Shown: positions 17,968-25,840 of the stretch, in pieces | Numbering within the stretch: the stretch's first letter is position 1 | How the letters are laid out: every line of letters starts with the position of its first letter | Assembly (NCBI GenBank): GCA_045645905.1 | Contig: JAZRJT010000044.1 | Span: 1-53,741, forward strand | Length of the DNA: 53,741 nt | Reading direction: 5' to 3' | DNA from: SIG440 sp045645905 | Lineage (GTDB): Bacteria; Bacillota; Clostridia; Monoglobales; Monoglobaceae | Translations under genes and position numbers: made by a program | Notes under the pieces: model-generated | The model's input: only the letters and a program-made list of their open reading frames with translations | Told to the model about the DNA's origin: nothing | Databases searched by the model: none

Positions 17968-18555
17968 ATGCTGAATTATATTTGGAGCGGAATGATTTTA
18001 ATATCCTTTGCTGTGGCAATTTTTACCGGGCGTATCGAGGAAACCACCGCAGCCGCAATGGAGGGTGCAGGAGGAGCAATACAGACCTGCATAGGCTTGC
18101 TTGGCGTCATGTGTTTGTGGTCGGGATTGGCAAAGATAGCCGAGAATTCGGGGCTTACATCGGTTTTCGCAAAGCTTTTAAGACCTGTTACCAAGGTTGT
18201 TTTTCCAAAGCTGAAAAGGGAGTCAGCGGCATTAAATGCAATAGTGCTGAATATGGTGGCTAACTTGCTTGGTATGGGAAACGCAGCAACACCTTTGGGG
18301 ATTGCCGCTATGAAGGAGCTCGACAAAGAAAACCGCCACAGAGGTGCGGCAAGCAACGAAATGTGTATGTTTGTAGTGATAAACACAGCGTCCATTCAGC
18401 TTATTCCCTCGACAGTTATTTCTTTGCGACAGATGTTTGGTTCAGAGAATCCGTCGGGAATTGTGGTTCCTGTATGGATTTGCAGCATATGTGCCGTTAT
18501 TGTGGGAGTTCTGGCAGCAAAGGTTTTTGAGAGAAGAGGTAGAGGCCGACTATGA
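17968..18555 (+). CDS. spmA: spore maturation protein A
   Basis: 195-residue membrane protein of the nucleoside-recognition (Gate) domain family, required with SpmB for normal dehydration of the spore core. The MLNYIWSGMI start, ICLLGV-type helix and GMGNAATPLG motif near residue 95 are characteristic. Start choice is awkward: GAGGAG almost touches ATG 17968, while GTG 17959 lacks a good site; homology of the N terminus favours the ATG. It overlaps spmB. Confidence 0.9.
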   Translation: MLNYIWSGMILISFAVAIFTGRIEETTAAAMEGAGGAIQTCIGLLGVMCLWSGLAKIAENSGLTSVFAKLLRPVTKVVFPKLKRESAALNAIVLNMVANLLGMGNAATPLGIAAMKELDKENRHRGAASNEMCMFVVINTASIQLIPSTVISLRQMFGSENPSGIVVPVWICSICAVIVGVLAAKVFERRGRGRL

Positions 18556-19076
18556 TGAATGTGATTTCTTCTTTTGCAATACCCGTAATGTTTGTTGGGA
18601 TTATAGTTTTTGGTCTGGCGAAACGTACAAATGTTTATGACAGCTTTATTGATGGGGCAAAATCAGGACTTGAAAGCACGATTCAGATTGCGGCGCCGCT
18701 TGTGGGATTGCTTGTTGGAATTTCTGCACTTCGGGGTTCAGGTGCTATGGAGCTTTTGGCAAAGGTACTTTCTCCTGTTACGGGATATCTTGGTGTACCA
18801 TCTGATGTATTGCCTCTTGCATTGCTACGCCCCGTGTCGGGTAGCGGTTCTGTTGCCATAGTAAATGATATATTTAAAAATTGCGGTCCTGATTCACTGG
18901 CCGGCAAAATTGCTTCGGTGATGATGGGCTCAACCGAAACGACATTTTATACCATTGCAGTGTATTTTGGAGCGGTGGGGATAAAGAATGTACGGCATAC
19001 AGTTAAATCTGCATTGGTCGCTGATTTAACAGGAATGGTGATGGCAGTTATATTGGTACGAGTTTTGATGACATAA
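18552..19076 (+). CDS. spmB: spore maturation protein B
   Basis: 174-residue partner of SpmA, same domain family, with several membrane helices and the LRPVSGSGS motif near residue 95, then DSLAGKIASVMMGSTETTFYT. The ATG overlaps the spmA stop as ATGA, typical of translational coupling. Together they affect spore core water content and heat resistance. Confidence 0.93.
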   Translation: MMNVISSFAIPVMFVGIIVFGLAKRTNVYDSFIDGAKSGLESTIQIAAPLVGLLVGISALRGSGAMELLAKVLSPVTGYLGVPSDVLPLALLRPVSGSGSVAIVNDIFKNCGPDSLAGKIASVMMGSTETTFYTIAVYFGAVGIKNVRHTVKSALVADLTGMVMAVILVRVLMT

Positions 19077-19082
19077 AAAGTG

Positions 19083-19111
19083 TTGCACTCGGTTGTATTA
19101 TATGATAAAAT
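19083..19111 (+). promoter_or_regulatory. promoter of the YigZ-family gene
   Basis: TTGCAC (19083-19088), 17-base spacer, TAAAAT (19106-19111), 37 bases before the gene start. Confidence 0.6.
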
Positions 19112-19147
19112 AAAAAGTAATTTACAAAAGAAAGGGGCAATCGTGCA

Positions 19148-19765
19148 ATGAAGGAAAGCTATAAGACAGTAAAGCATCAGGCAACAGATGAAATTGTTGA
19201 AAAACGTTCAAGATTTATTGCTGACGTAAAGCCTGTTGAAACCGAGGAAGAGGCACTTAGCTTTCTTGAAGAAATAAAGAAAAAATATTGGGACGCAAGG
19301 CATCACGTTTATGCTTATGTTTTGGAAGAAAATAATATTCAGCGCTACAGCGACGATGGTGAGCCTGCGGGCACGGCAGGCGTACCTGTTTTGGATATGA
19401 TAAAAAAAGAGGGCTTAAGCAACCTTATTGTGGTTGTGACAAGATATTTTGGCGGCATCCTGCTTGGGACGGGCGGTTTAGTTCACGCCTATTCAAAATC
19501 TGCAAAAGTGGGTGTTGAGGCGGCACAGCCTGTGACAATGACTCTTTGTTGTGAGGTTACGGTTGAGTGTGATTATTCACTTCTTGGCAAAATTCAAAGC
19601 GAAGTTTGTGCAAAAGGCTATGAAATCAGCGGTACCGATTATGCCGAAAACGTTAAAATCTCGGCATTGGTGCCTGTCTCTGAAGTATCAGGCTTTGAAG
19701 CGGATATAATTGACAAAACAAACGGACGTATCGGTATTAAGCAAGGGAAAATAGGGTACTACTAA
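19148..19765 (+). CDS. YigZ/IMPACT family protein
   Basis: 205 residues. The N-terminal IMPACT-type domain has EKRSRFIADV, then DDGEPAGTAGVPVLD and VTRYFGGILLGTGGLVHAYS, hallmarks of the YigZ family; a C-terminal ferredoxin-like DUF1949 domain follows. Members bind nucleic acid or ribosomes, but the cellular role is uncertain. AAAGGGG precedes the ATG. It has its own promoter after spmB. Confidence 0.92.
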   Translation: MKESYKTVKHQATDEIVEKRSRFIADVKPVETEEEALSFLEEIKKKYWDARHHVYAYVLEENNIQRYSDDGEPAGTAGVPVLDMIKKEGLSNLIVVVTRYFGGILLGTGGLVHAYSKSAKVGVEAAQPVTMTLCCEVTVECDYSLLGKIQSEVCAKGYEISGTDYAENVKISALVPVSEVSGFEADIIDKTNGRIGIKQGKIGYY

Positions 19766-19823
19766 ATATAGTGGTTGAAATATTGCTCAACCGGAAAATG
19801 TTTGAGAAAATCTCTTTCAGGGA

Positions 19824-19852
19824 TTGATTTTATATAGAGTTTGTGGTACAAT
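19824..19852 (+). promoter_or_regulatory. promoter of murA
   Basis: TTGATT, 17-base spacer, TACAAT with an extended TGG, almost the same -10 region (GTGGTACAAT) as the typA leader promoter. Confidence 0.75.
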
Positions 19853-19859
19853 AATAAAT

Positions 19860-20007
19860 TGGAAGAGAGCGAAAATCCTTTTGACCGGAAATTTTGTGGA
19901 TTTTAGCAGATTATTCGCAATCCTTAGCCTGACTATAGTTACACGGACGTGATTTTAAGTGGCTACCGGCAGGCTTACTAAAGAAAAAATCTTTGGGTGG
20001 GTGAAAA
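19860..20007 (+). promoter_or_regulatory. structured 5' leader of murA
   Basis: About 150 untranslated bases. Nested pairings are visible: GCCTG/CAGGC (19927-19931 with 19970-19974) closing a 7-bp stem TAGTTAC/GTGGCTA (19936-19942 with 19959-19965, two G-U pairs). Upstream, AAAATCC pairs with GGATTTT. No terminator hairpin was seen, so any control would act on translation or stability. The family is not recognised. Confidence 0.45.
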
Positions 20008-21297
20008 ATGGAGAAATATGTTATTCTCGGCGGTGCTAAACTTGAGGGCGAGGTCGAAATCAGCGGTGCAAAAAATTCTGCAGTTGCTCTGATTGTGGCT
20101 GCCCTTATGGTCAGGGATGTATGTATCATTGAAAATGTGCCGTCAGTAAGCGATATATATGTTCTTATAAATATAATAAATCAGCTTGGCGGTCGCGCTG
20201 AGTTTATCGACAAGGGTGTTCTCAAGATTGACAGTACAAATCTTGATTGTTATGAGGCACCTTATGAAATGGTCAGCAAAATCAGGGCGTCATCCTATCT
20301 TATGGGAGCACTCCTTGGCAGATTCGGCAAAGCAAGGGTTGCTATGCCGGGCGGCTGTGATTTTGGGGTAAGACCAATCGACCTGCATCTCAAGGGCTTT
20401 GTGGCATTGGGTGCGGAATATTCGGTTGAGGCAGGCGGAATTGTAGATATTCGTTCCAATGGACTCAGCGGTGCAAGTATTTATATGGATAAGGTATCTG
20501 TTGGAGCTACCATAAACGTTATGTTAGCGGCGGCTATGGCTGATGGTCAGACTGTAATTGAAAATGCAGCAAAGGAACCGCATATTGTAGATGTTGCAAA
20601 CTTTCTTAACAGTATGGGTGCAAATATTAAGGGTGCCGGTACTGATGTAATTAAGATAAGAGGAGTGGAGACTCTTCATGGTGGAACATATACAGTCATA
20701 CCCGATCAGATTGAGGCCGGAACATTTATGATTGCGGCTGCAGCTACGGGCGGCGATATTGTTATCAAGAATATTATTCCTAAGCATCTTGATTCAATTT
20801 CTGCAAAGCTTCTTGAAATAGGTGTTGAAATTGAGGAATATGATGACAGTTTAAGAGTCAAGTCTGAGGGTAAACTCAAGAAAGCGAATGTTACAACAAT
20901 GCCACATCCGGGGTTTCCTACGGACATTCAGCCTCAGATGCTTACCTTGCTTACAGCAGCAGAAGGTACAAGTATTGTTACTGAAAATGTATGGGATAAC
21001 AGATTTAAGTATGTTGAAGAACTTCGCAGGATGGGTGCAAATGTCTCGGTCGACGGAAGGATTGCGGTTGTTGAAGGCGGTGGAAGGCTTACAGGCTCGC
21101 CTGTTTCTTCAACCGATTTAAGAGCGGGTGCGGCACTGGTTATTGCAGGTCTTATGGCTGATGGTGTGACTGAGGTTTATAATTTAAAATATATCGACCG
21201 TGGCTATGAGGAATTTGAAAAGAAACTCCGTGGCTTGGGTGCACAGATAACTCGCCGTGTTGACGGTGAAAAGGGTAAAGCCGATATTATTGCGTAA
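20008..21297 (+). CDS. murA: UDP-N-acetylglucosamine 1-carboxyvinyltransferase
   Basis: 429-residue cytoplasmic enzyme for the first committed step of peptidoglycan synthesis, adding enolpyruvate from PEP to UDP-GlcNAc. The substrate-binding GAKNSAV is at about 20-26 and the catalytic loop reads PGGCDFGVRPIDLH, with the Cys that is the fosfomycin target. Conserved RASSYLMGALL precedes it. The start has GGGTGGGTG rather than a perfect Shine-Dalgarno. A terminator follows the stop. Clostridia often have two murA genes; only one is visible here. Confidence 0.96.
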   Translation: MEKYVILGGAKLEGEVEISGAKNSAVALIVAALMVRDVCIIENVPSVSDIYVLINIINQLGGRAEFIDKGVLKIDSTNLDCYEAPYEMVSKIRASSYLMGALLGRFGKARVAMPGGCDFGVRPIDLHLKGFVALGAEYSVEAGGIVDIRSNGLSGASIYMDKVSVGATINVMLAAAMADGQTVIENAAKEPHIVDVANFLNSMGANIKGAGTDVIKIRGVETLHGGTYTVIPDQIEAGTFMIAAAATGGDIVIKNIIPKHLDSISAKLLEIGVEIEEYDDSLRVKSEGKLKKANVTTMPHPGFPTDIQPQMLTLLTAAEGTSIVTENVWDNRFKYVEELRRMGANVSVDGRIAVVEGGGRLTGSPVSSTDLRAGAALVIAGLMADGVTEVYNLKYIDRGYEEFEKKLRGLGAQITRRVDGEKGKADIIA

Positions 21298-21307
21298 ACG
21301 GACACTA

Positions 21308-21336
21308 CCGCATCAAAGAAATTTGGTGCGGTTTTT
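21308..21336 (+). terminator. murA terminator
   Basis: 10-bp stem CCGCATCAAA/TTTGGTGCGG (one G-U pair) with a GAAA loop and TTTTT, lying between murA and the next gene and 20 bases before its start. Confidence 0.75.
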
Positions 21337-21355
21337 ACATACAGGAGGATACTTC

Positions 21356-22159
21356 GTGGCAGAAATAAAAATGTGCTCATTAAGGAGCAGCAGCAAGGGA
21401 AATGCGACAATTGTATACAGCGAAACCACTAAAATACTGGTGGATTGCGGAATAAGCGGCAAGACTTTGTGTGATGCAATGTGTCAGGCGGGATTGAATC
21501 CTGAAGAGATTGATGCAATGCTTATAACTCACGAGCACAGTGACCATACAAAGGGCGTCGGAGTTGTTGCAAGGAAGTATAATATACCCGTATTTGCCAC
21601 TTACGGCACCTGGTGTGCTATGCAAAAGGCGGTGGGGGAAATTCCCGATGGATGCAGAAGGGTTTTTGATAAACAAATATCCTTTAAAATAGATGATATA
21701 ACGGTTAGGGCATTTGATATTCCTCACGATGCTGCCGAGCCGGTGGGATACAGTTTTGAGTGTGACGGATATAAAGCTGCGGTTGCTACCGATATTGGAA
21801 TTATGTCGGATGAACTGCTTAAAAATATAAAGGGCTGCCATATTGTTTTGCTTGAGTCAAATTATGATTTGTTTATGCTTGAGGCAGGTACATATCCATA
21901 CGAACTTAAATGCCGTATAAAAGGCGACAAGGGCCATCTTTGCAACGAGGATGCGGCACTGACCGCGCGTGACCTGGTGAAAAGCGGAGCAAAAAAGATA
22001 ATTTTAGGGCATATAAGCCCCGAAAATAATTATCCTGATTTAGCATATGAAACCACAAAACTGTGCCTTGCAAGTAATGGAATTATGGTTGGCAAGGATG
22101 TAGAACTCTATGTGGCAAAAAAAGACGGTATAGTCACGACAGACGAGGTATATATATGA
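21356..22159 (+). CDS. metallo-beta-lactamase-fold hydrolase, YycJ/WalJ-like
   Basis: 267 residues from GTG 21356, with AGGAGG 7 bases upstream. The two-metal site motif THEHSDH lies around residue 60, and further ligands follow in DIPHDA, DIG and GHISPENNY. The N terminus with LRSSSKGNATIV and the order of motifs match the YycJ (WalJ) group, linked in Bacillus to the WalRK cell-wall regulon and DNA processing. The exact substrate is unknown. It follows murA and is closed by a bidirectional terminator. Confidence 0.88.
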   Translation: MAEIKMCSLRSSSKGNATIVYSETTKILVDCGISGKTLCDAMCQAGLNPEEIDAMLITHEHSDHTKGVGVVARKYNIPVFATYGTWCAMQKAVGEIPDGCRRVFDKQISFKIDDITVRAFDIPHDAAEPVGYSFECDGYKAAVATDIGIMSDELLKNIKGCHIVLLESNYDLFMLEAGTYPYELKCRIKGDKGHLCNEDAALTARDLVKSGAKKIILGHISPENNYPDLAYETTKLCLASNGIMVGKDVELYVAKKDGIVTTDEVYI

Positions 22160-22163
22160 AATA

Positions 22164-22199
22164 AAAAAGTCTTGCAACCGCAAAGTTGCAAGACTTTTT
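22164..22199. terminator. bidirectional terminator
   Basis: 15-bp perfect stem (22164-22178 with 22185-22199) with flanking A and T runs, between convergent genes. Confidence 0.92.
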
Positions 22200-22202
22200 G
22201 TT

Positions 22203-23756
22203 TCATTTAAAAATATAAATTCTGTTTCCGGGTTTTATACATTCTGTCTCATTGCCGTTAAGTGCAAGAATGGCATCAGGTGGGGTGCGATATCGTTTTG
22301 CAATATTCCACAAAGTATCATCGGGCTGCACAAAATAAACAACCATTGAAGGCGTACATGGTGCAGGGGCATCATTGTCATAATCAATAGCAGATACATA
22401 TTTGCAACTGTCTGAATTAACTGCTTTAACACTCAGGGCAATGACCGAACGTATTTCAATATCACGTGCACCGGATATTGTGTAACTCAGATGTTCAAGT
22501 TCTGCCTTGGCATCACAGATGGATGTTTCCAAGACGCCTGCGATCTCAAAAGTATGGCTAAAGGGCAGAATATGGCTGAAACCCGATAAAGGAGTGTCTT
22601 TGTCGGTTGCCAGGTAAACGGGATTATAGGTCACAAAGCCCGAGACGGTTACCGCACCATTTTCTACCGTGACATTTTCAATACTAGGTACACCGCTGCA
22701 ATCGCATATCTGGTGTATGTCGGGCAGATAGTCAGGTACACAAATTTTCTCCCTTTGCGGAATGGTTGTGTGGGCGGTCTCGATAAGCTGCTCCATATAA
22801 CATTCATCAGTTTCGATGGCAAGCTCGCATTTTAGACCGTATGCATCACATATGGCATCACACTCTACAATTTCGGTGGCTTTAAAACAGGCTGCAAGTG
22901 TTATTTCTGTGTTCAGCAAACGTCTGTCACCATCGCTGTCACGACCAATTTCGTGGTAGATGTTCTTAACTATATAATCAATCTCGGCGGACATATTTTC
23001 GGCAACACCGTCAACTTCCAGAATTTCGGTAAAGGGCGTGCTGTGCTCCATACATTGAATAGTATTGTCTTCCGAATTGTCGCAGTACATGGTGCATACA
23101 TTCAGTTCGCCTTTGGTAATCACCTTGCCGTCAAGAAGTTTCATTTCAACCGGGTTGGGTTTGGCAGTAATTCTGAGAACTTCACCTATATCAGGCTTGC
23201 CTGCGGGGACCTCAAGGCGTTCGCGGATTATAATATCACGTTCTGCATCACAGCACGAATTGCATATCTTAAGATGCTGCAGATTTGTCTGAACCTCTCC
23301 ATCGCCATCAATGGCGGTTGCAATGTCCACATTTGATGTGGTACTTATCTTGATGTTCATACCGATTTTGTTACGGATGTTCAGCTTTCGGCTGTTTACA
23401 ACGGTGAATTCGGGTGTATCACATTCTGCCTCTGCAACAAGGTTCATTCCGGGTTTTACCCCCTTGACATCAATTGTGTGGTTGAAATCCTGAGTACAGC
23501 TTATAGACTTTACCGAGCCCAAAACGTTGCCGTCGGGTATATAAAGGATATCCAAACGTATTATACCCTGAATAAAAACCTTGTCTGCCTGCAGGGTTTT
23601 TTGGGAAATAAATGCGTCAGAACTTACCCGAAGGACTTTGAGCACATCGGGCTTAACGTCAGGAACAATGACATCACATTCTACGGTGGTCTGACAGTAT
23701 CGGGAACAAACTACCCGAGAAAGGCTCAGATGCTCCTTTTTCAGCTTAACAGACAT
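22203..23756 (-). CDS. SPOCS (DUF3794) and LysM domain protein
   Basis: 517 residues from the ATG at 23756, which has TGAGG 8 bases upstream. The protein is built of repeated beta-rich SPOCS/DUF3794 modules: several segments share the pattern 'CDVIVPDVKPDVLKVLRV' and 'CVPDYLPDIHQI', each followed by 'G.V......Y'. A single LysM domain closes the protein (last 45 residues, with DTLWNIAKRY). Such proteins occur in spore-forming Clostridia and are thought to sit in the spore envelope, with LysM binding peptidoglycan. The location beside three small genes on the same strand suggests an operon. Confidence 0.88.
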   Translation of the reverse strand: MSVKLKKEHLSLSRVVCSRYCQTTVECDVIVPDVKPDVLKVLRVSSDAFISQKTLQADKVFIQGIIRLDILYIPDGNVLGSVKSISCTQDFNHTIDVKGVKPGMNLVAEAECDTPEFTVVNSRKLNIRNKIGMNIKISTTSNVDIATAIDGDGEVQTNLQHLKICNSCCDAERDIIIRERLEVPAGKPDIGEVLRITAKPNPVEMKLLDGKVITKGELNVCTMYCDNSEDNTIQCMEHSTPFTEILEVDGVAENMSAEIDYIVKNIYHEIGRDSDGDRRLLNTEITLAACFKATEIVECDAICDAYGLKCELAIETDECYMEQLIETAHTTIPQREKICVPDYLPDIHQICDCSGVPSIENVTVENGAVTVSGFVTYNPVYLATDKDTPLSGFSHILPFSHTFEIAGVLETSICDAKAELEHLSYTISGARDIEIRSVIALSVKAVNSDSCKYVSAIDYDNDAPAPCTPSMVVYFVQPDDTLWNIAKRYRTPPDAILALNGNETECIKPGNRIYIFK

Positions 23757-23820
23757 TTTTCTATACCTCATTTCACAAAAGTTTTTGTATAATACTATGT
23801 GAAATCAAGAAAATATATGC

Positions 23821-24255
23821 CTAAATTGAAAAATCACCAAGGTCGATGTATTCCCCAAGCAAAACATAAACCAGGGCAAGAACAAGCAGTGGGTTGTCAT
23901 CTTCATTACTTTCAAGAAACAAAAAAATCAGGGCAATAAGAAGCAAATCCTCGGAGGACATAATTCCCAGAATTTTTTTTGTATGGGGATTGTAGATGTG
24001 TCGGGGTATTAATCCTAAAAGTGGCTCATAAGGAGAATTCTTTTTACTTTTTTCTTTGGCCGGATTAATGTCGGCAGTGGATGCAGCAGCTTCATGGTGT
24101 TGGTGAGATGGTCTGCTGTTTTGCGTTGGCTGTGGTTTGGGCACAGAAGGGGGTATTCGATTTGTTATGGCAGAAGGGTTATTTCCCGTTTTTTGCCCTA
24201 CAACAGCATTCTTTTGTGGCGCATTATGCTGGGCTGTATTGTAACGTCTGTATAT
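23821..24255 (-). CDS. small conserved Clostridia-type protein with apparent AUA start
   Basis: The frame is open from 24255 to the stop at 23821 (144 residues) but contains no ATG, TTG or GTG at its beginning; the first usual start is GTG 24144, which has no ribosome site and would delete 37 residues. At 24255 an ATA codon follows AAAGGGGGG with 8 bases spacing and one base after the upstream stop, and gives an N terminus YRRYN. A Pro/His/Lys-rich linker leads to a C-terminal domain with YNPHTKKILGIMSSEDLLLIAL and two hydrophobic helices ending EYIDLGDF. Function unknown; likely membrane-associated. Confidence 0.6.
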   Translation of the reverse strand: MYRRYNTAQHNAPQKNAVVGQKTGNNPSAITNRIPPSVPKPQPTQNSRPSHQHHEAAASTADINPAKEKSKKNSPYEPLLGLIPRHIYNPHTKKILGIMSSEDLLLIALIFLFLESNEDDNPLLVLALVYVLLGEYIDLGDFSI

Positions 24256-24256
24256 T

Positions 24257-24652
24257 TTATATACCCCCCTTTCCTTTTGCCTTGAAGGCTTTTAAAACCG
24301 AGGTTATTTTAAGCAGTTTTGATGCCTGTTCAAGTTTTTCCTGACGGTTTTTGGTAAGAAACGGCTTAAGGGAAAGAAGGAAGGTATTTGCCGGACTATC
24401 ATTCCGGGTGTTTATAGCCTGTATAATACCGGAAATTTTTGCAATAGTATCAAAATCAAGCCCGTTGCCAAGAGCCGAAAGGGAGTCAGGCAGAACACTG
24501 TTCGGATTGGCATTTGGGGAATCTGGACTGCTTTCTTCTGCAGATGATGAAAGCATGCCAATAAGGTTTTGTATCTGGTTTTGTCCGTCACTTGATGCAA
24601 GCATTCCCTGAATTTTTTCAAATGCGGCCGAAAAGTCGGGTGTTTCTTCCAT
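24257..24652 (-). CDS. helical protein of unknown function
   Basis: 131 residues, predicted mostly alpha-helical, starting with DFSAAFEKIQGMLAS and ending in a basic KAFKAKGKG tail. The middle is Ser/Asn/Pro-rich. No domain was recognised. It is the middle gene of three small ones between the SPOCS-LysM gene and the metallophosphoesterase, with 21 bases to the previous and 1 base to the next reading frame, so co-expression is likely. A six-G run lies just before its stop. Confidence 0.7.
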   Translation of the reverse strand: MEETPDFSAAFEKIQGMLASSDGQNQIQNLIGMLSSSAEESSPDSPNANPNSVLPDSLSALGNGLDFDTIAKISGIIQAINTRNDSPANTFLLSLKPFLTKNRQEKLEQASKLLKITSVLKAFKAKGKGGI

Positions 24653-24673
24653 TTTACCTTTCCTCCTTAATGA

Positions 24674-24943
24674 TTATTTTTTCCGGACTATTTCATTTAA
24701 TTTTTCCATTAACTGCGGATTTTGGGCAAGTTGCTTTGCAAGTGCAGGGTTGTTTTGCAATTCCTTGGTGAGCTGGTCTGCATTAAGGTTCTTCAGTTGT
24801 TCGACGGCATTTCCCGAGCCCATCGCTTTTATTGCGGCTTCGGCTTGTTTAAGCTGTTCGGGCGAAAGACTTCCGCTAAGCTGTTTAAGCCCTTGTGCAA
24901 GCATCTGAGGTGACATTTTTGAAATCATATCCTGAATATTCAT
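24674..24943 (-). CDS. small helical protein of unknown function
   Basis: 89 residues from ATG 24943 (AAAGGAG 11 bases upstream; a longer frame to 24964 would read through that site). It is Gln/Leu/Asn-rich and helical: MISKMSPQMLAQGLKQLSG, then AAIKAMGSG, then LNADQLTKELQNNP, with an ALAKQLAQNPQLMEKLNEI repeat-like end. First gene of the minus-strand group leading to the SPOCS-LysM gene. No family recognised. Confidence 0.75.
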   Translation of the reverse strand: MNIQDMISKMSPQMLAQGLKQLSGSLSPEQLKQAEAAIKAMGSGNAVEQLKNLNADQLTKELQNNPALAKQLAQNPQLMEKLNEIVRKK

Positions 24944-25065
24944 AAAGGTTTGTTCTCCTTTCAAAAAATCTTTTATTCCATTAAACAGTATATGTGATTA
25001 AAACAAAATAGTGACAAAAACTTTTAGTTGTGATAAAATAGAAGAGAGAAAGGCTGTGAAATGAT

Positions 25066-25524
25066 ATGAAAGCAATTATATTCAGTGATTCTCATGGTAG
25101 CTTTAATCCGATGATGAAGGCGATTGAGAATGAAGGCAAGGTGGATTTAATTATTCATGCAGGCGATGTTGTTGGTGATGCTGAAGATTTACAGGCAGCC
25201 TACCCAAGTATAGTTGTTGCCTATGTTAAGGGAAATAATGACTGGTGGGATAACTCTGTGCCTGAGGACAGGTTCTTTGAGTGTGATGGTGTGAAAATAT
25301 TTTTGACCCATGGGCATAATTACGGAGTCAAGTATTCACTTGCTAAACTGGTGCAAAAGGGCATAAAGATGGGTGCGAATATATGTATCTTCGGGCACAC
25401 TCATTCAGCCTTCAATGAACAAATAAACGGAATATCATTGTTCAATCCCGGAAGTGCTTCGCGACACTATGGTATCCTTGAAACAGACAAAGAAAATTTC
25501 ACCTTGAAAATTTGTGATATATAA
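25066..25524 (+). CDS. YfcE/MJ0936-type metallophosphoesterase
   Basis: 152-residue phosphodiesterase of the calcineurin-like superfamily. The metal-binding motifs are in order: SDSHG (8-12), HAGDVVGD (about 36), GNND, THGHNYG and GHTH near residue 110. Homologues hydrolyse model phosphodiesters; the natural substrate is unknown. It is followed by the promoter of a tRNA pair. Confidence 0.93.
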   Translation: MKAIIFSDSHGSFNPMMKAIENEGKVDLIIHAGDVVGDAEDLQAAYPSIVVAYVKGNNDWWDNSVPEDRFFECDGVKIFLTHGHNYGVKYSLAKLVQKGIKMGANICIFGHTHSAFNEQINGISLFNPGSASRHYGILETDKENFTLKICDI

Positions 25525-25560
25525 AGATAATAAAAAAATTAAAAAAATTTAAAAAAAGTG

Positions 25561-25589
25561 TTGACAAGACATCTTATTTATGGTATTAT
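25561..25589 (+). promoter_or_regulatory. promoter of the tRNA-Thr/tRNA-Tyr unit
   Basis: TTGACA, 17-base spacer, TATTAT with an extended -10 TGG, 41 bases before tRNA-Thr. Confidence 0.88.
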
Positions 25590-25630
25590 AGTTTTTGCTG
25601 GTCGCAAGGTCAGCAAATTCAATGTAGTAA

Positions 25631-25706
25631 GCTGGTGTAGCTCAATTGGCAGAGCAGCTGATTTGTAATCAGCAGGTTGCGGGTTCGAGTCCCATCACCA
25701 GCTCCA
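25631..25706 (+). tRNA. tRNA-Thr (TGT)
   Basis: 76 bases including encoded CCA. Acceptor GCTGGTG/CACCAGC, anticodon arm GCTGA-TTTGTAA-TCAGC with anticodon TGT, and a GGTTCGAGTCC T arm. Confidence 0.96.
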
Positions 25707-25713
25707 ACTATTT

Positions 25714-25798
25714 GGAGGGGTTCCCGAGTGGCCAAAGGGGGCAGACTGTAAATCTGTTGCTTCTAGCTTCGATGGTTCGAATCCATCTCCCTCCACCA
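25714..25798 (+). tRNA. tRNA-Tyr (GTA)
   Basis: 85 bases with CCA. Acceptor GGAGGGG/TCCCTCC, anticodon loop CTGTAAA (GTA), long variable arm as expected of a class II tRNA, and GGTTCGAATCC T loop. Seven bases follow tRNA-Thr. Confidence 0.95.
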
Positions 25799-25838
25799 AA
25801 AAACAAAGGACATCCTTAGGATGTCCTTTGTTTTTTGG
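25796..25838. terminator. bidirectional terminator after tRNA-Tyr
   Basis: 20-bp perfect stem (25796-25815 with 25819-25838) and a 3-base loop; its first arm begins within the CCA end of tRNA-Tyr. It also serves the convergent LysR gene. Confidence 0.9.
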
Positions 25839-25840
25839 TC

